6,789 bases of DNA from DXYV01 sp045543215 (lineage in GTDB: Bacteria; Bacillota; Clostridia; Oscillospirales; Oscillospiraceae). Shown here piece after piece: positions 1 to 6,009 of this stretch. Each line of letters opens with the position of its first letter. Positions within the stretch are counted from its first letter, which is position 1. The stretch is taken from the NCBI GenBank assembly GCA_045543215.1, contig JAZQMD010000189.1, positions 1 through 6,789 of the forward strand, given 5' to 3'. The position numbers were made by a program, and so were the translations under genes. The notes beneath the pieces are model-generated. The model searched no databases and was not told where the DNA came from. It saw only the letters and a program-made list of their open reading frames with translations.

Positions 1-1161
1 GGCTAATTTAAACAGATTACTGTCGGTGATGAAGTTGGATAAGCTGTATAACACCACTGCCCTGTCAATATTATTGTCGGCTACATATTGGGAAATACTA
101 GTATTGTTGTACCTGGGATCGAACAGATGAATCTCAGAGCACCATTCTGTGAGGAAGGGAGCCAGTGCATCGGCATAGGAGTCACGAACAAGAAGCACCT
201 TCGGCCCATCATGATCCGTTTCAACGACAATCAGGGGCTGGTTCCCCCCCAGGAAGAAGGCATATTTGTCCTTACCCTCCAGTTTGCTGCCGTCGTAGAG
301 GGTTCCTGGGATACCTTCGTCCCCCTGGTAGGTGGTGACGCGTACCTCACCGCCGGGGACATAGACATCGATGGCATCAGACGTTACCCAACTAGCCCCC
401 GAGGAGGAAAAGGTGGTACCAAAAAATTTAGTGGTTACTGTAATTTTTTTGTAGTCAGACAGGGGAGGGGGTGAAAAGCCCATGGCAGAGGCCAGTTCCT
501 GGGCAGCATACCCTGCCCCCAGAGAGGTCCAGTGGTGGTCGGTACGGTAGTACAACTCTTCCTCGGCATGAGCTTGGAACACGGGCATCAGATCTACCCA
601 GTGAGCCTTGGTTTGAGCAGCTTGTTCCCATAGATCTTTTCCCAAATAGTTCACAGAAAGGGCAAGGGGCGCGCCGTTATGGAAGGGGGCCAATAGAGGT
701 GGATCGAAAAGCCGATTCCCAATGATATTCAGCTTATTGGGGACCAGGGAGAGATAGACGGGTATATCTAAGTTCTCTACCAGCTTGTCCACATAGCCTA
801 AATTGGCCTCTATGACCCCCTCCGCAGGAGCGGAGACACCGGCAAAAAGGGTATTGTCAGATCCAAAGTATACGTTGTTGTTGGACGTTTTACCAACCGC
901 CAACTCACTGGCTGCCTTAAAGGTGATGAAAGCATCCCGCCCAGGAAACTGGTCGGTGATATAAGTTTCAAAATCGGTCATGAACTTCCCGTTAAAAAAG
1001 TTTGCTGAGGTTCCTGTGAATACGGGTATCGGCAACTGTTGGAGATTACGGTTTTCATTTTCCGAGAAACTACGGTCAGGAAGGATCAGATGGAGCAAGG
1101 CAAACAGGGCAAGGAAGGCACAAAAAAGCGCGCACAAAAAGATGGAATAGTGTCTGGACAA
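1..1161 (-). CDS. DHHW-family SGNH-like surface polysaccharide acetylation protein (3' end cut by window)
   Basis: The minus strand is open from a TTG at 1161-1159 to position 1 (387 codons, no stop). Residues 1-7 are short and polar, about 8-27 form one hydrophobic segment (uncleaved anchor or signal peptide), and the rest is extracytoplasmic. Right after the anchor comes FSENENRNLQQLP (32-44), typical of DHHW proteins. The signature D208-H209-H210-W211 follows YYRT, and VRDSY carries Ser328. D208, H210 and S328 match the DxH and Ser of AlgJ/AlgX-like SGNH acetyltransferases; the catalytic roles are inferred. Family knowledge suggests it accepts acetyl groups exported by an MBOAT protein and places them on a surface polymer, and the gene just upstream is an MBOAT. 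The TTG start is chosen because AGGAGG lies 8 nt upstream and no ATG or GTG is suitably placed. The visible end, VVLYSLSNF...NLFKL, resembles the family C-terminus, so only a few residues are probably missing. The substrate is unknown. Confidence 0.9.
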   Translation of the reverse strand, partial: MSRHYSIFLCALFCAFLALFALLHLILPDRSFSENENRNLQQLPIPVFTGTSANFFNGKFMTDFETYITDQFPGRDAFITFKAASELAVGKTSNNNVYFGSDNTLFAGVSAPAEGVIEANLGYVDKLVENLDIPVYLSLVPNKLNIIGNRLFDPPLLAPFHNGAPLALSVNYLGKDLWEQAAQTKAHWVDLMPVFQAHAEEELYYRTDHHWTSLGAGYAAQELASAMGFSPPPLSDYKKITVTTKFFGTTFSSSGASWVTSDAIDVYVPGGEVRVTTYQGDEGIPGTLYDGSKLEGKDKYAFFLGGNQPLIVVETDHDGPKVLLVRDSYADALAPFLTEWCSEIHLFDPRYNNTSISQYVADNNIDRAVVLYSLSNFITDSNLFKLA

Positions 1162-1169
1162 GGCAATTA

Positions 1170-1175
1170 CCTCCT
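1170..1175 (-). promoter_or_regulatory. Ribosome binding site of the DHHW gene, overlapping the MBOAT stop
   Basis: On the minus strand AGGAGG occupies 1175-1170, 8 nt before the TTG at 1161. Its first two bases are the last two of the MBOAT stop codon TAG (1176-1174). This perfect Shine-Dalgarno sequence decides the unusual TTG start and suggests that translation of the two genes is coupled. Confidence 0.8.
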
Positions 1176-2577
1176 AGAAGCGGAAATAAAGGAAGGGGTT
1201 ATAGGTGGCATCCACCAAGTAGGCAGTAGACAGGAAAAGCCCGGCCAGCAAGAGCAAGGGAAGGGCGGCTTTGACTGTACCTTGGGGTAGCCGACTCCAA
1301 AGGCGAGTAGCAAAAGGAGTAGAAGCCAGAGTGAGAATAGACAGTATGGGAAGATAGGCACCCAGGTAGTACAAGGCGGCGGGATCAGCAAGACCAGCCT
1401 CATTCAGGGCAAACATTCCCTTTAAATAGGCCCATACCTGGGTCAGGTTATCCAGGGCAAAAAGCACCCAGCCAATTAATACTAAAAACATAGTGTACAC
1501 ATGACGAAGGGCAGTAGGAAGTTTTTTTAGAGCTTTGCCCCATACCAGCTTTTCCAGCGCCAGGAGGATTCCGTAATATATCCCCCATAGCAGGAAGGTC
1601 CAGTTAGCGCCGTGCCAGATGCCAGTAGCCGCCCATACTGCCATTAAGTTGAGTAGCAGCCGGAGGCGAGATACGCGGTTGCCCCCCAGGGGGATATACA
1701 GATATTCTCGAAACCAGGCGCCCAATGAGATGTGCCACCGTCTCCAAAATTCAGTGATCGAGCGGGAGATATAGGGATAATCAAAATTCTTCATAAACTC
1801 AAAGCCCAGCATTCGCCCCAGGCCAATGGCCATATCGGAATAACCGGAGAAATCGAAGTAAATTTGGAAAGTGAAGGCCAGTATGCCAAGCCAGGCAGAA
1901 AGGACTGTTAATTCTTCCGGAGGAATGGCCTTACAGGTATCCCATAGCATACCGATATTGTTGGCCAGCAATACCTTTTTACCAAGACCGACTACGAAGA
2001 TCTGCACACCTGAAGCAAATTGCTCCGGGGAGTGGGAGCGCCTTTCCAATTGCTCGTCCAGATCCTTGTACTGGAGGATGGGGCCGGCGATGAGCTGAGG
2101 AAACAGAGTAACGAAGGTACCGAAAGTAACGATGTTCTTTTGAAGCCTGGCATCTTCCCGGTAGACATCGATGGTATAGCTCATGGTCTGGAAGGTATAG
2201 AAGGAGATACCGATGGGCAGTTCAATCCCTAAAATAGGCATAAAGTTCAAGTTAATGGCGGACAAAGAACTAGCCAGGAAGTCCCAGTACTTGAAGAAAA
2301 ATAGCAGGGCGAGGTTAAATACCACTGATGAGGCAACTGCCAGACGTGCTCTCTTGTCATTCCCCTTGGCCTTGGCTTTGGCGACCAGTATACCGTGAGT
2401 GTAATCAATGGCAATGGAGATAAACATAATGAGGATATACACCGGTTCACCCCAGCCATAGAAGATGAGGTTAAAGATTAACAATACCCCGTTGCGCAAC
2501 TTTAGCGGGGCCATATAGTAGATCAGCAGTACCACGGGGAGATAAAGGAAAAGAAAATATAAGCTTGAAAAGACCAA
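1174..2577 (-). CDS. AlgI-like MBOAT family membrane-bound O-acyltransferase
   Basis: This is a polytopic membrane protein of 467 residues, the usual length for AlgI-type MBOAT enzymes. Hydrophobic segments run through the whole length, starting with the family-typical MVFSSLYFLF N-terminus. Family landmarks are LPIGISFYTFQ (120-130), FPQLIAGPI (159-167), YFDFSGYSDMAIG (240-252), the FWRRWHISLGAWFREYLYIPLGGN block (277-300) and TGIWHGANWTFLLWG (318-332). The invariant MBOAT histidine is His322; His282 lies in the WHISLG motif. Family members move acetyl groups from a cytoplasmic donor across the membrane to an extracellular acceptor. The DHHW protein 12 nt downstream is the expected partner, so O-acetylation of a cell-wall or capsular polysaccharide is likely; the polymer cannot be read from sequence. 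DltB is a less likely alternative because no dltA, dltC or dltD-like gene is visible. The start is TTG at 2577, giving the conserved MVFSS beginning. Confidence 0.93.
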   Translation of the reverse strand: MVFSSLYFLFLYLPVVLLIYYMAPLKLRNGVLLIFNLIFYGWGEPVYILIMFISIAIDYTHGILVAKAKAKGNDKRARLAVASSVVFNLALLFFFKYWDFLASSLSAINLNFMPILGIELPIGISFYTFQTMSYTIDVYREDARLQKNIVTFGTFVTLFPQLIAGPILQYKDLDEQLERRSHSPEQFASGVQIFVVGLGKKVLLANNIGMLWDTCKAIPPEELTVLSAWLGILAFTFQIYFDFSGYSDMAIGLGRMLGFEFMKNFDYPYISRSITEFWRRWHISLGAWFREYLYIPLGGNRVSRLRLLLNLMAVWAATGIWHGANWTFLLWGIYYGILLALEKLVWGKALKKLPTALRHVYTMFLVLIGWVLFALDNLTQVWAYLKGMFALNEAGLADPAALYYLGAYLPILSILTLASTPFATRLWSRLPQGTVKAALPLLLLAGLFLSTAYLVDATYNPFLYFRF

Positions 2578-2583
2578 AACGGG

Positions 2584-2594
2584 ATCACCACCTT
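2584..2594 (-). promoter_or_regulatory. Ribosome binding site of the MBOAT gene
   Basis: On the minus strand AAGGTGGTGAT (2594-2584) matches the extended anti-16S complement AAGGAGGTGAT at 10 of 11 positions. It ends 6 nt before the TTG at 2577, with the AAGGTGG core 10 nt away. This supports the TTG start over any internal ATG. Confidence 0.65.
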
Positions 2595-2646
2595 GGGAGA
2601 GAAGTAAAAGGGTATAAAACGAGCTTGCACATTTTTTTCATATTAT

Positions 2647-3270
2647 TTAAAGTTGTGATTGGGTGAGATGGTTTTTAATCCGCTGGACGATCATGTCCAA
2701 GGCGACCAGATTACATCCGCCCTCCAGCACTATAATGTCGGCATATTGACGGGAAGGTTGAACAAACTGCTCATGCATGGGCTTGACGGTGGTGAGGTAC
2801 TGCTCGACCACCGAGTCAAGGGAGCGGCCCCGCTCCTTCACATCCCGCAAGATGCGGCGAAGAATGCGTACGTCAGCGTCGGTATCTACAAAAATTTTTA
2901 TGTCCATTAACTCGCGCAGGGCCTTGTTTTCAAAAATAAGGAGACCCTCTACCACCACTACCTTAGTGGGTTGTACTACCAATGTCTGTTTGGTGCGGTC
3001 ATGGATCGTGTAGTCGTATAATGGAGAGCAGATGGCATGCCCATTGCGTAGGGCGTTGAGGTCAGTGACCATACGATCAGTTTCAAAGGCATCGGGATGG
3101 TCATAGTTCAGAGTAGCTCGTTCTTGATAGGGCATATCGGGATGGGCTTTGTAATAATTGTCGTGATAGACCACGGAAATATTGTCCCCAAAGGATTCCT
3201 TTAAGCGTTGAATGAGGGTTGTTTTACCTGAAGCAGTGCCCCCGGCGATGCCAATGATTATGGTTTCCAT
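2647..3270 (-). CDS. udk: Uridine kinase (uridine/cytidine monophosphokinase)
   Basis: This 207-residue protein is the normal size for bacterial Udk. It phosphorylates uridine and cytidine to UMP and CMP in cytoplasmic pyrimidine salvage. The N-terminus carries the P-loop GGTASGKT (10-17, Lys16). It is followed by YHDNYYK (35-41), NYDHPDAFE (55-63), PLYDYTIHDR (83-92, nucleoside-binding region), the strand VVVVEGLLIF (104-113), IFVDTDADVR, and RDVKERGRSLDSVVEQY, all in family order. The ATG at 3270 has AAGGGAG (3284-3278) 7 nt upstream. The gene is divergent from secG with its own promoter. It is followed after 69 bp by the MBOAT gene on the same strand, with no hairpin-plus-U-tract between, so they may be cotranscribed. 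A functional link between udk and the acetylation genes is not established. No key residue appears to be missing. Confidence 0.96.
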   Translation of the reverse strand: METIIIGIAGGTASGKTTLIQRLKESFGDNISVVYHDNYYKAHPDMPYQERATLNYDHPDAFETDRMVTDLNALRNGHAICSPLYDYTIHDRTKQTLVVQPTKVVVVEGLLIFENKALRELMDIKIFVDTDADVRILRRILRDVKERGRSLDSVVEQYLTTVKPMHEQFVQPSRQYADIIVLEGGCNLVALDMIVQRIKNHLTQSQL

Positions 3271-3330
3271 TTGGCCGCTCCCTTAAAATATAGTGTGTAA
3301 AAAAGTTTCCACTTATGATTTCAACGGTAC

Positions 3331-3359
3331 ATTGTATCGAAAGACGGTAAAAATTGCAA
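3331..3359 (-). promoter_or_regulatory. Predicted sigma-A promoter of udk
   Basis: On the minus strand the -35 box is TTGCAA (3359-3354) and the -10 box is TACAAT (3336-3331), separated by 17 nt. Transcription would start near 3324, giving a leader of about 54 nt. It is the best sigma-A match upstream of udk and may also drive the MBOAT and DHHW genes. It is read from the sequence only. Confidence 0.65.
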
Positions 3360-3410
3360 GATAGTACGAGAGAAAAATATAAAATTTAAATAGTGAAGAA
3401 GAGAAATTAC

Positions 3411-3439
3411 TTGCTTTCTGTCATAGACTATGGTATAAT
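3411..3439 (+). promoter_or_regulatory. Predicted sigma-A promoter of secG with extended -10
   Basis: The -35 box is TTGCTT (3411-3416) and the -10 box is a perfect TATAAT (3434-3439), with a 17-nt spacer. A TGG just before the -10 box (3431-3433) makes it an extended -10. An AT-rich stretch upstream (about 3370-3405) could act as an UP element. The predicted start is near 3446, giving a leader of about 73 nt. Confidence 0.75.
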
Positions 3440-3441
3440 AC

Positions 3442-3457
3442 ATTAAAAATTTTTAAT
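3442..3457. repeat. 16-bp perfect palindrome over the secG transcription start
   Basis: ATTAAAAATTTTTAAT is a perfect inverted repeat without a spacer. It begins 2 bp after the secG -10 box and covers the predicted start site. The position suits an operator, but the sequence is pure A/T and could arise by chance in this AT-rich region. No regulator gene is nearby to support it. Confidence 0.4.
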
Positions 3458-3501
3458 AGGGTTTTGGACTGGTGCTTGTGAAATACTCCCCCGGAGCTTT
3501 G

Positions 3502-3507
3502 AAAGGA
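3502..3507 (+). promoter_or_regulatory. Ribosome binding site of secG
   Basis: AAAGGA lies 11 nt before the ATG at 3519, a longer than usual gap. An out-of-frame ATG at 3508 sits between them and opens a 22-codon frame overlapping the secG start. The SecG N-terminus is nevertheless family-like, so 3519 is kept. Confidence 0.5.
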
Positions 3508-3518
3508 ATGGAACTAAA

Positions 3519-3758
3519 ATGTCTACTGCTACCCTGGTTCTTACAATTGTTTACGCCGTTATTTGTGTGTTTTTAACTTGTGTGGTACTCTTTCAGTCGG
3601 GCAAGAGTTCTGGTTTGTCTGGTGCTATCTCCGGCGGTGGGGATACCTTCCTGTCTAAAAACAAGGCTAGATCGATTGATGCACGTCTGGCTAAGGCTAC
3701 CAAGTGGGTAGCAATTATCTTTATGATTCTCACTTTGGCGCTTAGTTTAGTGAAGTAA
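3519..3758 (+). CDS. secG: Preprotein translocase subunit SecG
   Basis: This is a 79-residue protein, the usual length of Gram-positive SecG. It has two hydrophobic helices, about residues 4-25 and 60-77. The cytoplasmic loop between them contains the conserved VLFQSGKSSGLSGAISGG stretch (about 23-40), then GDTFLSKNKARSIDARLAKATKW. SecG is an accessory subunit of the SecYEG channel that raises the efficiency of Sec protein export at the cytoplasmic membrane. The gene has its own extended -10 promoter and is closed by a strong hairpin terminator 9 nt after its TAA stop. It is probably mainly monocistronic, although rnr follows on the same strand after 157 bp. secG next to rnr is a recurrent Firmicutes order. 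Confidence 0.95.
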   Translation: MSTATLVLTIVYAVICVFLTCVVLFQSGKSSGLSGAISGGGDTFLSKNKARSIDARLAKATKWVAIIFMILTLALSLVK

Positions 3759-3767
3759 GCAAGAATG

Positions 3768-3804
3768 AAAAACCGATGCGGCCTATGAGCTGCATCGGTT
3801 TTTT
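3768..3804 (+). terminator. Intrinsic terminator after secG
   Basis: A 12-bp perfect stem pairs AAAAACCGATGC (3768-3779) with GCATCGGTTTTT (3792-3803), continuing into the loop with G-U, G-C and C-G pairs and leaving about 6 unpaired bases. The 3' arm ends in a run of six T (3799-3804). It starts 9 nt after the secG stop and should end most secG transcripts. Confidence 0.9.
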
Positions 3805-3832
3805 GTTGAAAATTGCTCAAATGTGGTATAAT
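3803..3832 (+). promoter_or_regulatory. Predicted extended -10 promoter of rnr
   Basis: A perfect TATAAT (3827-3832) is preceded by TGG (3824-3826), forming an extended -10. The -35 is weaker: TTGTTG (3803-3808) with an 18-nt spacer, or TTGAAA (3806-3811) with a 15-nt spacer. An extended -10 can work without a good -35. The predicted start is near 3839, giving a leader of about 77 nt. The promoter directly abuts the secG terminator. Confidence 0.65.
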
Positions 3833-3853
3833 AGCAGTATACAGCAGGTTTTA

Positions 3854-3877
3854 GTCCCAAGCTTGACCGGGAGGGAC
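3854..3877 (+). other. Possible weak hairpin in the rnr leader
   Basis: GTCCC (3854-3858) can pair with GGGAC (3873-3877) across a 14-nt loop inside the predicted rnr leader. No U-tract follows, so it is not a terminator. It matches no riboswitch or leader class I recognise. Five base pairs over a long loop is weak. Confidence 0.2.
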
Positions 3878-3903
3878 CGCATAATTAAGTCAACCAGGGA
3901 AAT

Positions 3904-3915
3904 GAGGAAGCTTCC
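3904..3915 (+). promoter_or_regulatory. rnr ribosome binding site inside a 10-bp palindrome
   Basis: GAGGA (3904-3908) lies 7 nt before the rnr ATG at 3916 and fixes that start. It overlaps the perfect palindrome GGAAGCTTCC (3906-3915), which runs up to the start codon. An in-frame TAA at 3886-3888 excludes a longer N-terminus. Confidence 0.65.
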
Positions 3916-5961
3916 ATGTCGGAGAAAATACAAATGACCGGAACCTATCGGGCTACAGCGAAATCCTACGGTTTTTTTACCCCCGAAGGTGGCGGAGAGG
4001 ATTATTTTGTGCCTCCCCGTCAGGACGGCGGTGCATGGGATGCAGATACGGTTGTCGCAGTGGCTGTCCCCGGAGATGGAGGAGAGGGGCGTACTGCAGC
4101 CCGAGTGGTAAAGATATGCTCCCGCGCTCACAAGACAGTCACCGGTGTGCTTCGAAAAGAAAACCATAGATATTGGCTGGAACCGTCCGACTCTAAATTA
4201 CCCAGTCCCATCCTGGTCACCGGGAAACTTCACAATGCTCATGCTGGTGACCGGGTGGCGGTATCAGTGACCAGTTACGCTTACGGACGGGGACAGACTC
4301 CATCAGGACAGCTTGCTCAGGTTTTTGGTTCATCCGGGGATTTTGCTGCTCTCATTGATTCCATTCTCTATGATCACGATATCTGTTCCGAGTTCCCGCC
4401 CGGGGTAATGGAACAGGCCCTGGGGATTACGGAGGTGTTGACGGAGGAGGATTTGGCCGGACGGCTGGATTTGCGTAGAGAGATGATCATTACCATCGAT
4501 GGAGCCTCCTCTCGGGATTTCGATGATGCTGTTTCTCTGGAAAAGGATGAGGAAGGCAACTGGGTACTGGGGGTGCATATCGCGGATGTGTCCCACTATA
4601 TCGCTACCGGAACACCTCTGGATGCAGAAGCTTGGGAGCGGGGAACATCGGTCTACTTTGCAGACCGGGTGGTTCCAATGCTGCCAATTGCTTTGTCCAA
4701 TGGAATCTGCTCTCTTAATCCCCAGGAGGATCGTCTTACCCTCTCTTGCTTTATGACCATGGATGGGGATGGAAATATTTTAAGGCATAAGCTAGCCAAG
4801 AGCGTTATTTGTTCGATGGAGCGTATGACCTATCAGGACTGCAATAAGCTATTGGGAGAGGAAGATCCTGCTTTGGCACAGCGGTACGCCCACCTTCTGC
4901 CTATGCTGCGAGAAATGGACATCCTTGCCGCAGTCCTGACGAAAAGGCGCCGCTTACGGGGTGCTCTTACTCTGGAGAGCGGTGAGCTGGCTGTCTTGTG
5001 CGATGAGGAAGGTGAACCGGTAGGCTTGGCTGTCCGGGAGACCGGACGCTCGGAGTCTGTCATTGAGGAGTTTATGCTTTCCGCCAATGAGACAGTGGCA
5101 AAGCATCTGTCAATGTCTGGAGGACCATGTGTTTATCGAGTGCATGAGAAACCGTCAGTGGACAAGCTGGAAAGTCTACGGGCAGTTCTTACCCCCTTAG
5201 GCTATCGGGTTGGAGCAGGAGATTCTTTTTCCTTGCAAAAGGTGGTAGACCAAGCATCAGGAAAACCGGAGGCCCTCATGGTAAATACCCTTCTTCTCCG
5301 GGCCCAGAAAAAAGCCCGGTACGATAGAGAGAATTTGGGGCACTTTGCCCTGGCAGCGGAACATTACTGCCACTTTACCTCCCCCATCCGCCGCTATCCC
5401 GACCTGATGGTCCACCGGGCCATTACGGCCTTACTCAACCGGGATAAAAAGGCGCTATTGGATGTGGGCAAGAAAGTAGAGAGGGCAGCCCATCAATCCT
5501 CACTCCGGGAAATCGCCGCCGGAACTGCCGAGCGTGAGGTGGAAAAGCGATATGCTGCCAAGTTTTTGGCTACCCATTTGGGCGAGATATTTCCAGGCGC
5601 AGTATCTGGGGTAACCCGGTTTGGGTTATTTATTTTGCTTGCCTGCGGAGCAGAGGGCTTACTCCCTCTGGAGGCCCTCCCCCAGGACGACTATGATTAC
5701 AATGAAGGAACTATGACTCTTAGGGGGGGCCAGGGGGAACACATTTATACCATTGGGACTCCAGTCACGGTGGTTATTGCCGCCGCCGACGTGGAATCGG
5801 GACAGGTAACTCTGAGCCTAGAGGGGGTAGAGGTACACCCCCGGCAGGTTCAAGGTCTTACGTTGAGCCGGAGAGAGCCTAGTGTGCCCAGAGGGAGAAG
5901 GGGACACGCTCATTCGAGGAAAAAAACGGGGCGACGGCCTGAACGGAAGAGAAGAAGATAA
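3916..5961 (+). CDS. rnr: Ribonuclease R, short form without N-terminal HTH domain
   Basis: This 681-residue protein is a processive 3'-to-5' exoribonuclease of the RNase II/R family. Such enzymes degrade structured RNAs and act in rRNA and mRNA turnover and trans-translation quality control. Two cold-shock domains come first (about 8-66, with GTYRATAKSYGFFTPE, and about 73-132). The RNB catalytic domain (about 180-500) has the metal-binding aspartates D195, D201, D203 and D204 in IDGASSRDFDDAV. It also has HIADVSHYI, SVYFADRVVPMLP with the conserved Tyr247, LSNGICSLNP, and HFTSPIRRYPDLMVHR (486-501). An S1 RNA-binding domain follows (about 548-628), then a Lys/Arg-rich tail (about 642-681). 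B. subtilis RNase R is about 100 residues longer and has an N-terminal helix-turn-helix domain absent here. An in-frame TAA 28 nt upstream shows this is not a wrong start. The gene has its own promoter, and smpB does not follow it. Confidence 0.96.
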   Translation: MSEKIQMTGTYRATAKSYGFFTPEGGGEDYFVPPRQDGGAWDADTVVAVAVPGDGGEGRTAARVVKICSRAHKTVTGVLRKENHRYWLEPSDSKLPSPILVTGKLHNAHAGDRVAVSVTSYAYGRGQTPSGQLAQVFGSSGDFAALIDSILYDHDICSEFPPGVMEQALGITEVLTEEDLAGRLDLRREMIITIDGASSRDFDDAVSLEKDEEGNWVLGVHIADVSHYIATGTPLDAEAWERGTSVYFADRVVPMLPIALSNGICSLNPQEDRLTLSCFMTMDGDGNILRHKLAKSVICSMERMTYQDCNKLLGEEDPALAQRYAHLLPMLREMDILAAVLTKRRRLRGALTLESGELAVLCDEEGEPVGLAVRETGRSESVIEEFMLSANETVAKHLSMSGGPCVYRVHEKPSVDKLESLRAVLTPLGYRVGAGDSFSLQKVVDQASGKPEALMVNTLLLRAQKKARYDRENLGHFALAAEHYCHFTSPIRRYPDLMVHRAITALLNRDKKALLDVGKKVERAAHQSSLREIAAGTAEREVEKRYAAKFLATHLGEIFPGAVSGVTRFGLFILLACGAEGLLPLEALPQDDYDYNEGTMTLRGGQGEHIYTIGTPVTVVIAAADVESGQVTLSLEGVEVHPRQVQGLTLSRREPSVPRGRRGHAHSRKKTGRRPERKRRR

Positions 5962-5974
5962 AATATAAGGCAGA

Positions 5975-6005
5975 AAAGCCGTCCGAGGGAAACCCGGACG
6001 GCTTT
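5975..6005. terminator. Bidirectional terminator between rnr and the B6 kinase gene
   Basis: A perfect 11-bp stem pairs AAAGCCGTCCG (5975-5985) with CGGACGGCTTT (5995-6005) around a 9-nt loop. It lies 13 nt after the rnr stop and 4 nt after the stop of the convergent minus-strand gene. Read on the minus strand it ends in CTTTTCTG; read on the plus strand the T-run is only three long. It probably serves both genes, better for the minus strand. Confidence 0.75.
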
Positions 6006-6009
6006 GTGC

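Noticed and set aside
88..474. Plus-strand open frame of 128 codons, with another at 471-725
   Set aside because: Both lie antisense to the DHHW gene, whose minus-strand frame is open throughout and carries family motifs. The plus-strand frames show no recognisable domain or ribosome binding site.
2585..2641. 18-codon minus-strand frame (MKKMCKLVLYPFTSLPRW) between udk and MBOAT, ending on the MBOAT ribosome binding site
   Set aside because: It has no Shine-Dalgarno upstream and no family resemblance. The position would suit a coupling or leader peptide, but nothing else supports it.
3446..3518. Possible riboswitch or tRNA in the secG leader
   Set aside because: I find only a 4-bp stem (CTCC with GGAG, 3486-3496) and the A/T palindrome. 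There is no cloverleaf, CCA end or known riboswitch core.
3508..3576. 22-codon frame starting at an ATG between the secG ribosome binding site and the secG start
   Set aside because: It is out of frame with secG, and the ribosome binding site is only about 0-1 nt from it. The product looks like a chance reading of the secG membrane helix codons.
3902..3937. Short frame from an ATG at 3902 overlapping the rnr start
   Set aside because: It has only 11 codons. The nearest purine-rich stretch is too close to act as a ribosome binding site, and GAGGA clearly serves the ATG at 3916.
3817..4167. Minus-strand open frame of 116 codons over the rnr promoter and 5' end
   Set aside because: It is antisense to rnr coding sequence, crosses a promoter, and shows no recognisable domain.
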